Assembly (NCBI GenBank): GCA_016709225.1
Contig: JADJEE010000012.1
Span: forward strand, 2,461,501-2,525,500
Reading direction: 5' to 3'
Length of the DNA stretch: 64,000 nucleotides
DNA from: Deltaproteobacteria bacterium
GTDB lineage: Bacteria; Myxococcota_A; Polyangia; Nannocystales; Nannocystaceae
This document shows positions 7,821 through 16,986 of the stretch, piece by piece; position 1 is the first letter of the stretch, and every line of letters starts with the position of its first letter. Position numbers and translations under genes: made by a program. The notes below the pieces were generated by a model, which had not been told where the DNA came from, ran no database searches, and saw only the letters and a program-made list of their open reading frames with translations.

Positions 7821-9279
7821 CCACGACGCTCTGATAGAAGCGTACCGCCCGTCCGATTTCGTCGACGGCCACACGCTCGTCGGTGCCGTGCAGCCTGCGA
7901 CGGTCGACGTCATTCATGCGGATCGGCAAGAAGCGATACACGCGATCGGTGAGCCCGGTGTAGTAGCGCGCGTCGGTGGCCCCGACCACCAGCGAGGGGC
8001 TGAAGATGGCCTCGGGCCAGATCCACGCGATCGCCGACTGCAGGTGGTCCCAGCCCGGGCCCTGCATCGGCGAGGTCGGCGAGGGATCCCAGCAACGATC
8101 GACGCACCGCACCGCGATCTCGTCGTCGTCGACCACGGCGTGGATGTGAGCCTCGACGTCTGCGACGGTGTCACCCGGCAGCACACGGAAGTTGACGATC
8201 GCACGGGCGTTGGCGGCGAGCACGTTGTCGGCGCTGCCGGCCTCGAAGATGGTCGGCGCGGTGGTGGTGCGTACGATCGCGTTGCTCGCGGGATGCCGCG
8301 CGAGCACCCGCACGACCAGCGGATCGAGCAGCCAGCGATTGGCGAGCGCGAGCCGGGCCACGAAGCCCATCTCCGGGGTCAGGCGATCGATCATCGCCGA
8401 CGCCGCCCCGCGCAGCTCGCCGGGCATCTGCTCACCCTCGAGTCGCGTGATCGCAGCGCCGAGTCGACCGATCGCACCGTGGGTCGGCGGCATCGAGGAG
8501 TGGCCGCCCTCGGCGCGCAGCGTGAGCTCGAAGCTGGCGACGCCCTTCTCGGCGATGCCGACCAGCGCCACTGGTGCGACCACGCCGGGCAGGATGCCTT
8601 CGATCACCGCTCCGCCCTCGTCGAGCACGAACTGCGCCTTCACGCCGTGCTCGACCAGCCACGACGCGAGCACCTGCGCCCCTTCGCGACCACCGACCTC
8701 TTCGTCGTCGCCGAACGCGAGCCACACGTCGCAGGCCGGCTCGTGCCCCGCGTTCAACAACGACTCGACCGCCGCGAGCAACGCGATGACGCTGAGCTTG
8801 TCGTCGAGCGCGCCGCGACCCCAGACGAAGCCGTCGGCGATCGCCCCCGAGAACGGTGGGTGGGTCCAGTCGGCCTCGGTGCCGGGCTCGACCGGCACGA
8901 CGTCGAGGTGGCCTGCGAGCACCACCGCCGGCGCCGATGGATCGCGGCCGCGCCAGTGGTAGAGCACTGCCGCGGTGCCGACCGGCACCCGCTCGAGCCG
9001 CTCGTGCACCTGCGGGAAGCGGGCGCGCAGCAACCCATGGAGCTGCTCGAACGCCGCTGGCGTGCCGCCCGTGCTGCGCGAGACGGTGGGGATCGCGATC
9101 GCGTCCGCGAGCGCCCGCGCGACCTCCTCGACGGCAACCTCGGGCACGCTCGGCGCCGGTCCGGGATCGACCTGCGGCGCGGTCACCGTGGCCGCCCGCA
9201 CCGCACAGACCAGCGACAGCGCACCGAGCCCGAGAGCGGTCCACTTCAGCGCGCGGACGATGGGACGGCGGCGAGCCAC
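7804..9279 (-). CDS. M20-family metallopeptidase, PM20D1-like, membrane-anchored
   Basis: About 491 aa from GTG 9279. The longer frame reaches into the neighbouring gene and is rejected. An N-terminal hydrophobic segment (WTALGLGALSLVCAVRA) suggests an anchor or signal. Zinc-site motifs are AGHLDVVPV (His), GRGALDDK (Asp), FGDDEEVGG (catalytic Glu and ligand) and LDEGG. The length and the ADWTHPPFSG motif match carboxypeptidase S/PM20D1-type M20 enzymes. Those hydrolyse or form N-acyl amino acids; the real substrate here is unknown. Confidence 0.85.
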   Translation of the reverse strand: MARRRPIVRALKWTALGLGALSLVCAVRAATVTAPQVDPGPAPSVPEVAVEEVARALADAIAIPTVSRSTGGTPAAFEQLHGLLRARFPQVHERLERVPVGTAAVLYHWRGRDPSAPAVVLAGHLDVVPVEPGTEADWTHPPFSGAIADGFVWGRGALDDKLSVIALLAAVESLLNAGHEPACDVWLAFGDDEEVGGREGAQVLASWLVEHGVKAQFVLDEGGAVIEGILPGVVAPVALVGIAEKGVASFELTLRAEGGHSSMPPTHGAIGRLGAAITRLEGEQMPGELRGAASAMIDRLTPEMGFVARLALANRWLLDPLVVRVLARHPASNAIVRTTTAPTIFEAGSADNVLAANARAIVNFRVLPGDTVADVEAHIHAVVDDDEIAVRCVDRCWDPSPTSPMQGPGWDHLQSAIAWIWPEAIFSPSLVVGATDARYYTGLTDRVYRFLPIRMNDVDRRRLHGTDERVAVDEIGRAVRFYQSVVVTATR

Positions 9280-9304
9280 GCCGCCGCACGATACCACGGC
9301 GTGT

Positions 9305-10186
9305 TCACGCGGCCTTGCGCGCCTGCGCGAAGGCATCGACCGTGTCGGACAGCCGCAGCAAGACGTCGCCGAGGCGTGAGCGCCCCTGGGTGACGCCGTC
9401 GACGTAGCCGCGCACGAGTCGGTAGGTCGGGTGGCGGGCGATGTCCGGGTTGCGATCACCGAGCTCGACGTAGCGACGCATGGCCTTCGCGGCCTCGTCG
9501 AGCTCGAGACCCATCGCGACGAGGTTCTCGCGGCTGCGCGCCATCATCGGTAGGTAGCCGAAGAACATCGCGTAGAGGCCGGTCGGCCGCACGAACGCCT
9601 TCACCAAGTCGAGCGTGTTCTGCCACGGACCCTGGGCCTGCCCGTAGTACTCGAGCATGTGGAAGTCCATCGCGAGGTGGCGGGCCTCGTCGGCGTTGAT
9701 GCCCTCGAACGCGCGATGACAGATCGGATCGTCGACCACTCGCACGAGGTACTTCACCAACGCGCCATCGAGCACCAGCTCGGTCATCGGGATGATCGCG
9801 GAGAACACCGAGGGGTGCACGCGTGCCGCGTAGTGTTCGAGCGTGTCGATCAGCCGACGCACGCTGGGGTTGGGCTGTGGCCGCTCGTGTCGACCGAGGA
9901 TTCCCCAGCGCACCATCAGCAGTCGCTCGGCCTCGGCATGCCGCGCCTCGTCGATCGCGAACGACTCGAAGATCGCCTTGCGCGTGGGGTCGGGCTCGTT
10001 GCCGGCCATCGCGTCGAACACGATCGCGGCGGTCGATTCGATCCAGTAGAGGTCCGCCATGAACGGCTTGAGCTGCCGTGCCTGGTCACCGTTCACCCGC
10101 TCGGCCCCGGCTGCGTCCCACGGGACTTCATCGGTATGCCATTGCAATCGTTGACATTTCTCGAGGAGCCGACGCTCGTCCAACAT
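9305..10186 (-). CDS. Ferritin-like diiron protein
   Basis: A 293-aa mainly helical protein. Two DEARH motifs (AIDEARHAE near residue 78, NADEARHLA near 170) and upstream Glu residues in helices (WIESTAA, PMTELVLDG) are the layout of a carboxylate-bridged diiron oxygenase/oxidase of the ferritin-like superfamily. The function is unknown; N-oxygenases and desaturase-like enzymes share this layout. A good Shine-Dalgarno (GGGGTGAG) precedes the ATG. It is divergent from a MerR-type regulator 54 bp away, with a clean palindrome between them. Confidence 0.65.
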   Translation of the reverse strand: MLDERRLLEKCQRLQWHTDEVPWDAAGAERVNGDQARQLKPFMADLYWIESTAAIVFDAMAGNEPDPTRKAIFESFAIDEARHAEAERLLMVRWGILGRHERPQPNPSVRRLIDTLEHYAARVHPSVFSAIIPMTELVLDGALVKYLVRVVDDPICHRAFEGINADEARHLAMDFHMLEYYGQAQGPWQNTLDLVKAFVRPTGLYAMFFGYLPMMARSRENLVAMGLELDEAAKAMRRYVELGDRNPDIARHPTYRLVRGYVDGVTQGRSRLGDVLLRLSDTVDAFAQARKAA

Positions 10187-10212
10187 GCTCTCACCCCTGC
10201 ACGATCAACTGT

Positions 10213-10228
10213 TACACCTTTTGGTGTA
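10213..10228. promoter_or_regulatory. Palindromic operator candidate between diiron gene and MerR regulator
   Basis: TACACC-TTTT-GGTGTA is a perfect 6-bp inverted repeat in the 54-bp divergent gap. Its location suggests binding by the adjacent MerR-family protein to control both genes. This is inference from position and symmetry. Confidence 0.55.
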
Positions 10229-10240
10229 GAGTTTCAAGGC

Positions 10241-11038
10241 ATGGTCTCGACGGCCCGCTTCGTCGCCCCCGACCCGCCCCCTGGCGCTGCGCGAGGGGCC
10301 GACCCCGCGTCGGCGCGGATGACCATCGATGCGCTCGCGATGGCGGCGAACACCACGACCCGCAACGTACGCTCGCTGCAGACCCGCGGCCTGCTGCCGC
10401 CGCCGGTGATGGTCGGGCGGGTCGGGCACTACGACGGCGCACACCTCGAGCGCCTGCAGCTCATCGCACGCCTGCAGGAGCGCGGCTACTCGCTGGCCGC
10501 GATTGGCGATCTGATCGCGGCGTGGCACGGGCAGCGCAGCGTTGCCGAGCTGCTCGGCTGCGAGCGCGAGCTCTCGCCGGTCCACGAGGCGCCGATCGAG
10601 GCCACGCTCGCCGAGCTGATGCAGCGCTTCACCGGCCTGACCGACGAGCTGGTCGCCCGCGCGATCGAGCTCGAGCTGGTGGTGCCGCTGCCGGCGGTGG
10701 CGGGCGAGCCCCCGCGCGTGCGCGTGCCGAGCCCGCGCCTGCTCGAGGTCGGTCGCGCGCTACAGGCGATCGGCATCCCGCTGGCGGTCGCGCTCGACCA
10801 GCTCGCGATCCTACGCGAGGGCACCTCGCACCTGGCCAACGCGCTGGTCGCCATGTTCGCGAATCACATCGTGCAGCCGTGGGCGCAGGCCGGCCACTCG
10901 CTGGCGACGCTGCCGGAGCTGGTCGATCGCATCCGTCGTGCGAAGCCGCTGCCGCTGGTGGCGGTCGAGTCGTTGCTGCAGCAAGCGATCGAGCGCGAGG
11001 TCGAGCGCGTGATGGCCACGATCGTGCCGCGACCCTAG
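10241..11038 (+). CDS. MerR-family transcriptional regulator
   Basis: A 265-aa protein starting at ATG 10241. The N-terminal winged HTH reads MTIDALAMAANTTTRNVRSLQTRGLLPPP...GHYDGAHLERLQLIARLQERGYSLAAIGDLI, a textbook MerR DNA-binding domain near residues 28-95. The C-terminal half is helical, without a cobalamin-binding signature and without the paired cysteines of metal sensors, so the signal is unknown. The gene stands divergent from the diiron protein. Confidence 0.85.
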   Translation: MVSTARFVAPDPPPGAARGADPASARMTIDALAMAANTTTRNVRSLQTRGLLPPPVMVGRVGHYDGAHLERLQLIARLQERGYSLAAIGDLIAAWHGQRSVAELLGCERELSPVHEAPIEATLAELMQRFTGLTDELVARAIELELVVPLPAVAGEPPRVRVPSPRLLEVGRALQAIGIPLAVALDQLAILREGTSHLANALVAMFANHIVQPWAQAGHSLATLPELVDRIRRAKPLPLVAVESLLQQAIEREVERVMATIVPRP

Positions 11039-11048
11039 CAGCACGCGA

Positions 11049-12083
11049 CTACTCGTCGAACAGCGGCAGCTGTCGGCGGTCGCCCGCCGGCGGTCGGCGG
11101 AAGCTGCTCGTGTCGTGCTCGAAGCGCTCGGCGGCCTCGAAGCCCAGCCGGCGGTGGTGCGCGGCGAACAGCGACTCGATGGCCTGCCAGCGCGGACCCT
11201 CACCGCGCATGCGGCTGCCGAACGCGGCTCGATTGAGCTCGCCGTCACGCACGTCGCGGATGCTCGACAGCACGTGCTCGGCCCGCAGCGGCAGGCTCGC
11301 GCGCAGCCGCTCGGTGAAGACCGTGCGCACGCTGGTGGGCAGCCGCAGCATGATCATGAACGCGAGCGTGGCTCCGGCCGCGCGCGCGCGGGCGAGTACC
11401 TCGGGGATCTGTGGGTCGTTCAGGCCCGGGATCACCGGCGAGATGCTCACGCCGGTGCGGATGCCCGCCGCCGACAGCACCTCGAGCGCACGGAATCGGC
11501 GCGTGAGGCTGCTGGCGTAGGGCTCGATCGCGCGGGCCTGGGCGTCGTCGGCGAACGGGATGCTCACGAACACGGTGCAGGCCGCCGTGCGGGACAGCTC
11601 GGCCAACAAGTCGACGTCGCGCTCGACCAGCGCGCCCTTGGTGACGATGCCGACAGGGTTGCGGAAGCGCAGGCACACCTCGAGCATGCGCCGCGTGAGG
11701 CCATAGCTGGCCTCGAGCGGCTGATAGCAGTCGGTGACACCGGAGAACGCGAGCATGTCGCCACGCCACGACCGCGATGCGAGGCGGTCGTACAGCAGCT
11801 CGGCGGCGTTGCGCTTGACGACGATGCGGCGCTCGAAGTCGGTGCCGGCCCCGAACCCGAGCAGCTCGTGGGACGGTCGCGCATAGCAGTACGCGCAACC
11901 GTGGAAGCAACCGCGGTAGGGATTGACGCTGTAGCGGAACGGCACGTCGGGGCTGTCGTTCTCCACCACGATGCTGCGGGCCTCCTCCTCGTAGACCGAC
12001 AACGCGGCGGCCGGGGCTTCGCCGAGGTATTCGACGTGCGTCGACTCCCACGGGTTCGGCGGATTCGCGACCGGGCGTGGCAC
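11049..12083 (-). CDS. PA0069-family radical SAM protein
   Basis: A 344-aa protein. The [4Fe-4S] motif is CFHGCAYCYA (Cx3Cx2C) near residue 58, after VNPYRGC. The SPP-lyase-like SAM region follows (FSGVTDCYQPLE, NPVGIVTKG, GVSISPVIPGLNDP). The N-terminal SIVVENDSPDVPF is typical of the Rv2578c/PA0069 family, whose substrate is not established. The stop converges with the MerR gene; the start is divergent from the TPR lipoprotein. Confidence 0.85.
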   Translation of the reverse strand: MPRPVANPPNPWESTHVEYLGEAPAAALSVYEEEARSIVVENDSPDVPFRYSVNPYRGCFHGCAYCYARPSHELLGFGAGTDFERRIVVKRNAAELLYDRLASRSWRGDMLAFSGVTDCYQPLEASYGLTRRMLEVCLRFRNPVGIVTKGALVERDVDLLAELSRTAACTVFVSIPFADDAQARAIEPYASSLTRRFRALEVLSAAGIRTGVSISPVIPGLNDPQIPEVLARARAAGATLAFMIMLRLPTSVRTVFTERLRASLPLRAEHVLSSIRDVRDGELNRAAFGSRMRGEGPRWQAIESLFAAHHRRLGFEAAERFEHDTSSFRRPPAGDRRQLPLFDE

Positions 12084-12113
12084 CTGCCACTATGCTATCC
12101 CGTCCGACAGCCC

Positions 12114-13127
12114 TTGCCCGCCGAACGCCACGACTCCGCCAGTTCTTCGCACGCGCGACTGCTCGCGTTGGCGCCGCTGGTGGCCTGCGCCGGATGCACC
12201 GGTGAGCTCGCGATCTTCACGACGCTGGCGTTCAGCATGAGTCTTGGCGCGTGGCTACTGGGTCGCGATCGATTGCGACGCAGCCTGTACGAGGCCGAGC
12301 ACATGCGGCTCGCGATCGCCTCGGGGCAGCACCGCGCGCTCGAGGACGACCTGCGCAAGCAGCTGGCGCTGGTCGAGGCGGGTGAGGCGGTGAGCGCCGA
12401 GCGTGAGTGGCTCGCGCGGGCGCAGCTCGGCGGCTTGCTGCTCGCGGAGTGGCGCCTCGACGAGGCCGCGGAGATCTACGGCACCCTGCACGAGCCGCGC
12501 TCGCCCCAGCTCGCCGCGCTGGCGGCGTTTGGTCGCCACGAGCTGTCGGTGCTCACGAGCACGCCCGACGAGCATCGCCTTCAGATGATTCGCGACGACC
12601 GCGACACCTGCTTGCAGCACATGCCCGCGAGTCATCGCGTCGAGGTCGCGCGCGCATGGCAGGCCCTCGAGGGGCTGTGTCTGGTGCGGATGGGTCGCGC
12701 GCGCGAGGGACTGCCGTTGCTCGAGACCGGCGCAGCCACGCTCGAGTACAGCCCCGCGTTGGTGGTGTACCTGTTCCACCTCGGCCAGGCCTACGAGCAC
12801 ATCGGCGAGCGGGCGCTGGCGCAGGCGCGTTACGAGCAAGCGATGTCGGCGTTCCCCGGCACGCGCCTGGCGAGCGAGGCACGTGCGCGGCTGCATGCGC
12901 TCGGTGCCGGCGAGGGCGCGATGTTCCGCGGCATGCTGCCCGAGGCGCCGAGCGTCGCGACGGCGTCGACCGCCACGCTCGCGATCGCGTCGGCCGCCGC
13001 CCACGCCCCTGCGCTGTCGGGTGACGACGAACCGTTTGCGCTGCACGGCGACGTCGATGGCTCCGCGCAACTCGCTGCACGCCGCGGCGACGATCGACCA
13101 CGCGCTCGCGACGACGACGAGCCATGA
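12114..13127 (+). CDS. Putative lipoprotein with TPR-like helical repeats
   Basis: About 337 aa. The frame has no ATG near its real beginning. A TTG at 12114 gives a short charged leader and ALAPLVAC, a good lipobox (LVAC); GTG 12180 is the alternative. After the lipidation site comes a second hydrophobic stretch (LAIFTTLAFSMSLGAWLLG). Helical hairpins rich in Ala/Glu/Arg follow, and YLFHLGQAYEHIGERALAQARYEQAM looks like a TPR. The tail is acidic and low-complexity. Function unknown; start uncertain. Confidence 0.6.
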   Translation: MPAERHDSASSSHARLLALAPLVACAGCTGELAIFTTLAFSMSLGAWLLGRDRLRRSLYEAEHMRLAIASGQHRALEDDLRKQLALVEAGEAVSAEREWLARAQLGGLLLAEWRLDEAAEIYGTLHEPRSPQLAALAAFGRHELSVLTSTPDEHRLQMIRDDRDTCLQHMPASHRVEVARAWQALEGLCLVRMGRAREGLPLLETGAATLEYSPALVVYLFHLGQAYEHIGERALAQARYEQAMSAFPGTRLASEARARLHALGAGEGAMFRGMLPEAPSVATASTATLAIASAAAHAPALSGDDEPFALHGDVDGSAQLAARRGDDRPRARDDDEP

Positions 13128-13309
13128 ACGGCCAACGATCGGCGCTCGTCGGTGCATCGATCCGTGAGCGCTGTCACGATGCACGATCACGGCTGCGATC
13201 GCGGCTGCACACCCGAGCTCCGACATCGCGGCGCGGCCGCGCCACCGCGATGCCACAAACGTCACCAAAACGCGGTTCCGTGTGACGGGTCTGCTATCGT
13301 TCCGGTGAC

Positions 13310-14095
13310 GTGGCCGCCTCGACCTCGGGTCGCTCTGCCTTCGGCGCCGTGCTCCGCACGGTGACCCACGGTGCTGCCTACGCGCGGCACTTGGCGCGCG
13401 GAAACCACGTTCCGGGCGATCTGACGTCGAGTCGGCCAGGCGCGGTGCCGGTGCTGCTCGTGCACGGGTTCCTCGGCACCCGCGGCACGATGATGCCGCT
13501 GGCCAAGCGCTTCCAGGACGATGGCCGCACGACCTTCACGTACCACCACGGCACGTTCCAGCTGCGCTCGTTGCTGAGCGGCGCACAGGAGCTGGTCGAA
13601 CACATCGATCGATTGCAGCGCACGCTCGGCGTCGAGCGCTTCGATGTCGTCGGCTTCAGCATGGGCGGGCTGATCGCGCTGCAAGCGGTGAAGTTCATGC
13701 AGGCCCATCGCGCGATCCGCCGCCTCGCGCTGCTCGGCGCACCGACGGATGGTACGTGGGTCGGTCTGCTCGGCGTCGCGACCATGGGGTTGCTGAGTCA
13801 GAGCGTGTGGCAGTGCCTGCCGACCAGCGACTTCATCGCGGATCTCCGCGCCGCACCGCTGCCACCGGGCCTGCGCGTGCGGCAGATCCACGCCTCGCAG
13901 GACGCCCTGTGCCCCCTGCCGGAGCCGCTCGAGGGCATCGATCGCGACCACGACTTCATCGTGCTACCCGGCGGCCACTCGTCGCTGGTGGTCAGCCACG
14001 GGTTCTATCGCGAGCTCAAGAGCTTCTTCGAGGAGTCGCACGGCGACGACGCGCGCTCGCCCGGTGGGCATGACGCCGAGGCTGCGGCCGAGTAG
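13310..14095 (+). CDS. Alpha/beta-hydrolase (lipase/esterase-like)
   Basis: A 261-aa protein from GTG 13310. The oxyanion strand is VLLVHGFLGTRG, the nucleophile elbow GFSMGG (Ser near residue 114), the acid probably Asp in HASQDALCPLP, and the catalytic His in LPGGHSSLVVS. No signal peptide is evident, although the first 30 residues are basic. The motifs resemble class-2 lipases and PGAP1-like esterases. Substrate unknown. Confidence 0.8.
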   Translation: MAASTSGRSAFGAVLRTVTHGAAYARHLARGNHVPGDLTSSRPGAVPVLLVHGFLGTRGTMMPLAKRFQDDGRTTFTYHHGTFQLRSLLSGAQELVEHIDRLQRTLGVERFDVVGFSMGGLIALQAVKFMQAHRAIRRLALLGAPTDGTWVGLLGVATMGLLSQSVWQCLPTSDFIADLRAAPLPPGLRVRQIHASQDALCPLPEPLEGIDRDHDFIVLPGGHSSLVVSHGFYRELKSFFEESHGDDARSPGGHDAEAAAE

Positions 14096-14135
14096 GCAGC
14101 GCTGGCGCGAGTTCCTCGGCGCGCCGCCCGAGCGG

Positions 14136-15062
14136 TCAGAACGAGAGCACGCCCTTGTTGCGCAGCCCGACGAGCTGCTTCATCAACGTGATGTCATCGA
14201 CGGTGCTGCTGTCCATGACCTCCCACCAGCCACCGGCCTCGAGGACGTCCTGCACGAGGTCGAGCTCGGCCGCGGAGAGCTTGTTCCACCGCACCGGCGA
14301 CGGCTTCACCACCGTCACGGTCTGGCCGTAGACCGGCAGCGAGGCTTTCTTGCCGAGGTTGGCGAGCTCGTCCTGCTGACGCGCGGCCTCCATCAGCATG
14401 TGCTCGAGCGACTGGTTGATCTCGAGCGGCGGATTGTCGATCGGCGTGTTCTCGAGCTCGAACATGCCGCGGTCCCAGTTGAGCATGCGCAGCAGCGCCT
14501 TCTCGGGGTGCAGCAGGCGGTTACCGACGATGTCGGCGTAGTAGACCCGCCCCTCGCGCAGGTGCAGCGCGCCAACGCGACCACGACCGACGTCGCGGAC
14601 CTTGAGACAACCGGTCTTGCGGCTGGTGGCGAGCCACTGCAGCACGTCCATCAGCGGAATGTCCTCGATGCTGCCGGTCATCGAGCGACCTGCGACATCG
14701 TTGGGCCGGCGGCGACGCTGCTCGCCGGCGCGGCGCTGCGCGACCTCGGCGACGTCCTTCAGCTCGACCTTCGCGAGGCTCGAGCCGATCGCGATGCGAT
14801 CGCCCTCGCGCAGGCAGTGCTGCAGCACGCGTTCGCCGTTGACGAGCGTGCCGTTGCGCGAGCCGAGATCCCGCACCCAGATGCGGCCGCGCGCGCCATG
14901 GAAGCGCGCGTGCTTGCGACTCACCGCATCGTCGGAGAGCACGAGGTCGGCCTCGGTGCTGCGACCGGCGATCACGGCCTTGCCGGCCTCGAGCGCAAAG
15001 TCCTGGCCCTGATACTTGCCGCGGACGAAGTGGAGCACGAAGACTGGCGCGGCTGGAGCCAT
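14136..15062 (-). CDS. FHA domain plus DUF4388 (PATAN) signalling protein
   Basis: About 308 aa; ATG 15062 is chosen because TAGGGA lies just upstream. Residues ~20-95 are an FHA domain (GRSTEADLVLSDDAVSRKHARF, DLGSRNGTLVNGERV), which binds phosphothreonine. Residues ~130-230 are DUF4388 (GSIEDIPLMDVLQWLATSRKTGCLKV...REGRVYYADIVGN). This combination is common in deltaproteobacterial and myxobacterial signalling. The partner could be either Ser/Thr kinase in the window, but nothing here links them directly. Confidence 0.85.
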   Translation of the reverse strand: MAPAAPVFVLHFVRGKYQGQDFALEAGKAVIAGRSTEADLVLSDDAVSRKHARFHGARGRIWVRDLGSRNGTLVNGERVLQHCLREGDRIAIGSSLAKVELKDVAEVAQRRAGEQRRRRPNDVAGRSMTGSIEDIPLMDVLQWLATSRKTGCLKVRDVGRGRVGALHLREGRVYYADIVGNRLLHPEKALLRMLNWDRGMFELENTPIDNPPLEINQSLEHMLMEAARQQDELANLGKKASLPVYGQTVTVVKPSPVRWNKLSAAELDLVQDVLEAGGWWEVMDSSTVDDITLMKQLVGLRNKGVLSF

Positions 15063-15317
15063 GATCCCTACCATCGCCAGGATCGCTGCCGGCGCGGTGT
15101 CGCGTCAAGCCGGCCAACCACGGGCCGTGAGTCGACGCGCGTGCATGAACCTCCATGTCGCGCCGTCTGGGATCGCGACAGCAATGCCGCGCGCGAACGC
15201 AGGATCGGGACATTTTGGCTCGCACGCGTGCCCACCGTCACGGGCATTCGCGCCGGCGAGAACATTACCGATTGCGATGTGCGTCCCAGGGGTTCAGAAG
15301 TGAAAGAGAGGGTCTTG

Positions 15318-16970
15318 GTGAACATGCGTGCTCGATCAGCGCTCGCCGCGCTCCACCGTCCAGGCAAGTTGATCGCCTTCGCGGCTCTGCTGGGCCTCGG
15401 TGGCCTCGTGAGCAGCGGCTGCGCGCGATCGCGGATCGACGACACCAACTACCCCTCGGGGCAATCGCCGCGCACGATCATCGCGCAGCCCGGGACCTAC
15501 GACGACATCTACGTGACCGAGTCGACGGTCACGACCACGACCACGACCACCACGACCACCGACGGCGCGCCAGTTGGTTACGACACCCTCTCCGACGGCT
15601 CGCGCGTCGAGGTCGTCACCTACGTGCACAGCTACCCCGAGGCGATCGAGACCTTCCCGCGCGTGTACTGGGGCGGTCAGTGGTACTACAACGTCAACGG
15701 CGACTTCGTGTTCTGGAGCCCGACCTACGGCGGTTGGGTCTACTACTGGGGCCCGCCCGGACCGCTGGTCACCTGTTGGAACGGCTACTACCCGTGGGCG
15801 CCGTACTCGTGGGGCGTCGGCTACTACGGCGCGGGTTGGTACTGGGGCGGCGTGAGCTACTACGGCTACCACGCGTACGGCTTGCCCGTCGCGAACCAGC
15901 AGCATCACCATCACCACTACTGGGCCGACAACGGCGGGCCCAGCAAGCCGCCGTCGCAGGGCGCTCCGTCGCATCCGTCGAGCCCGGGTGGTCCCGCCTC
16001 CGATGGCCCGCGCCGCACTCGCCCGGCCGCTGTCGCCGATGGTCCGCGTCGCAACCCGGTGAACGCAGGCGCGACCCGAGCCGATGCCGCGGGCACCACC
16101 CGGACGCCGGGCGACGGTGCGCGCCGCAACCCCGTCGGCGACGCGCGCAACGGTGGCCTGGCGGCGCCGGGCAGCGCACCCACGCGGAAGCAGGATCCCG
16201 CGGTCGCCTCGGCCGCACCCTCGCGCCTCGCTCCGACCGCGGTTTCGCGTGATCCGAGCCCAGCTGCGAAGACCGGTGCCGCACCGGTGCGTACGGTGCC
16301 GGTCGCCCGCGACGCGGTTGCGACTGGGCCCGCGCGTACGCCCACGCGCAACAACTCGTACACCACCGCGTCGGGTCAGCGCGTCACCACGATCGATCCG
16401 CGACGCCCGAGTGCCGCGCCGGTTCGATCGGCGCGTACCGTGGGCTCGTTGCCCGCTGCGAATGCACCGGCCCGCGTGGCCAACGATCCCTTCGCGTCGC
16501 CGGCCACCGCGCGGCCGCGCTGGGATCAGCCCGCCGCGCCCTCGCGCTCGTGGAGCTCGGGTGGCGCGTCGCAAGGCCCGGTGACGACCGCGCCCGCGCG
16601 CAGCAGCGCGCCCGCGCGTAGCGCCGGTGGCAACACGCCAGCGTGGTCGGCCGGTCGCAGCAACCCGGCACCGTCGCGCTCGTACAGCCCGCCATCGCGC
16701 ACCTCGGCGCCCTCGCGTGCGGCCAGCCCATCGCGCTCGTACAGCCCGCCATCGCGCTCGTACAGCCCGCCATCGCGCTCGTACAGCCCGCCATCGCGCT
16801 CTGCTAGCCCCTCGCGCTCCGCTAGCCCCTCGCGCTCCGCTAGCCCTTCTCGCTCGTACTCGCCGCCGTCACGCTCGTCGGGCGGCTCGCACAGCAGCCC
16901 CAGCCGCAGCGCACCGTCGCACCACAGCAGCCCGAGCCGCAGCGCCCCCTCGCGCGGCCACCATCGTTGA
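15318..16970 (+). CDS. Lipoprotein with Tyr/Trp/His-rich middle and C-terminal SR-repeat tail
   Basis: About 550 aa from GTG 15318 (preceded by GAGAGGG) or ATG 15324. The signal peptide ends at LVSSGC, a lipobox. Next is a run of ten threonines (near residue 70), then a Trp/Tyr/Gly-rich block (WGGQWYYNVNGDFVFWSPTY) as in YXWGxxY-type outer-surface proteins, then five consecutive histidines. The rest is Pro/Ala/Arg-rich, ending in repeats of SRSYSPP and SRSASP. The function is unknown. A surface-adhesive or matrix role is a guess from composition. Confidence 0.7.
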   Translation: MNMRARSALAALHRPGKLIAFAALLGLGGLVSSGCARSRIDDTNYPSGQSPRTIIAQPGTYDDIYVTESTVTTTTTTTTTTDGAPVGYDTLSDGSRVEVVTYVHSYPEAIETFPRVYWGGQWYYNVNGDFVFWSPTYGGWVYYWGPPGPLVTCWNGYYPWAPYSWGVGYYGAGWYWGGVSYYGYHAYGLPVANQQHHHHHYWADNGGPSKPPSQGAPSHPSSPGGPASDGPRRTRPAAVADGPRRNPVNAGATRADAAGTTRTPGDGARRNPVGDARNGGLAAPGSAPTRKQDPAVASAAPSRLAPTAVSRDPSPAAKTGAAPVRTVPVARDAVATGPARTPTRNNSYTTASGQRVTTIDPRRPSAAPVRSARTVGSLPAANAPARVANDPFASPATARPRWDQPAAPSRSWSSGGASQGPVTTAPARSSAPARSAGGNTPAWSAGRSNPAPSRSYSPPSRTSAPSRAASPSRSYSPPSRSYSPPSRSYSPPSRSASPSRSASPSRSASPSRSYSPPSRSSGGSHSSPSRSAPSHHSSPSRSAPSRGHHR

Positions 16971-16986
16971 TCGTAGGGTTGGCCGC

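Noticed and set aside
10151..10156. TTGACA as -35 for the MerR gene
   Set aside because: It lies inside the diiron coding region and has no -10 at proper spacing.
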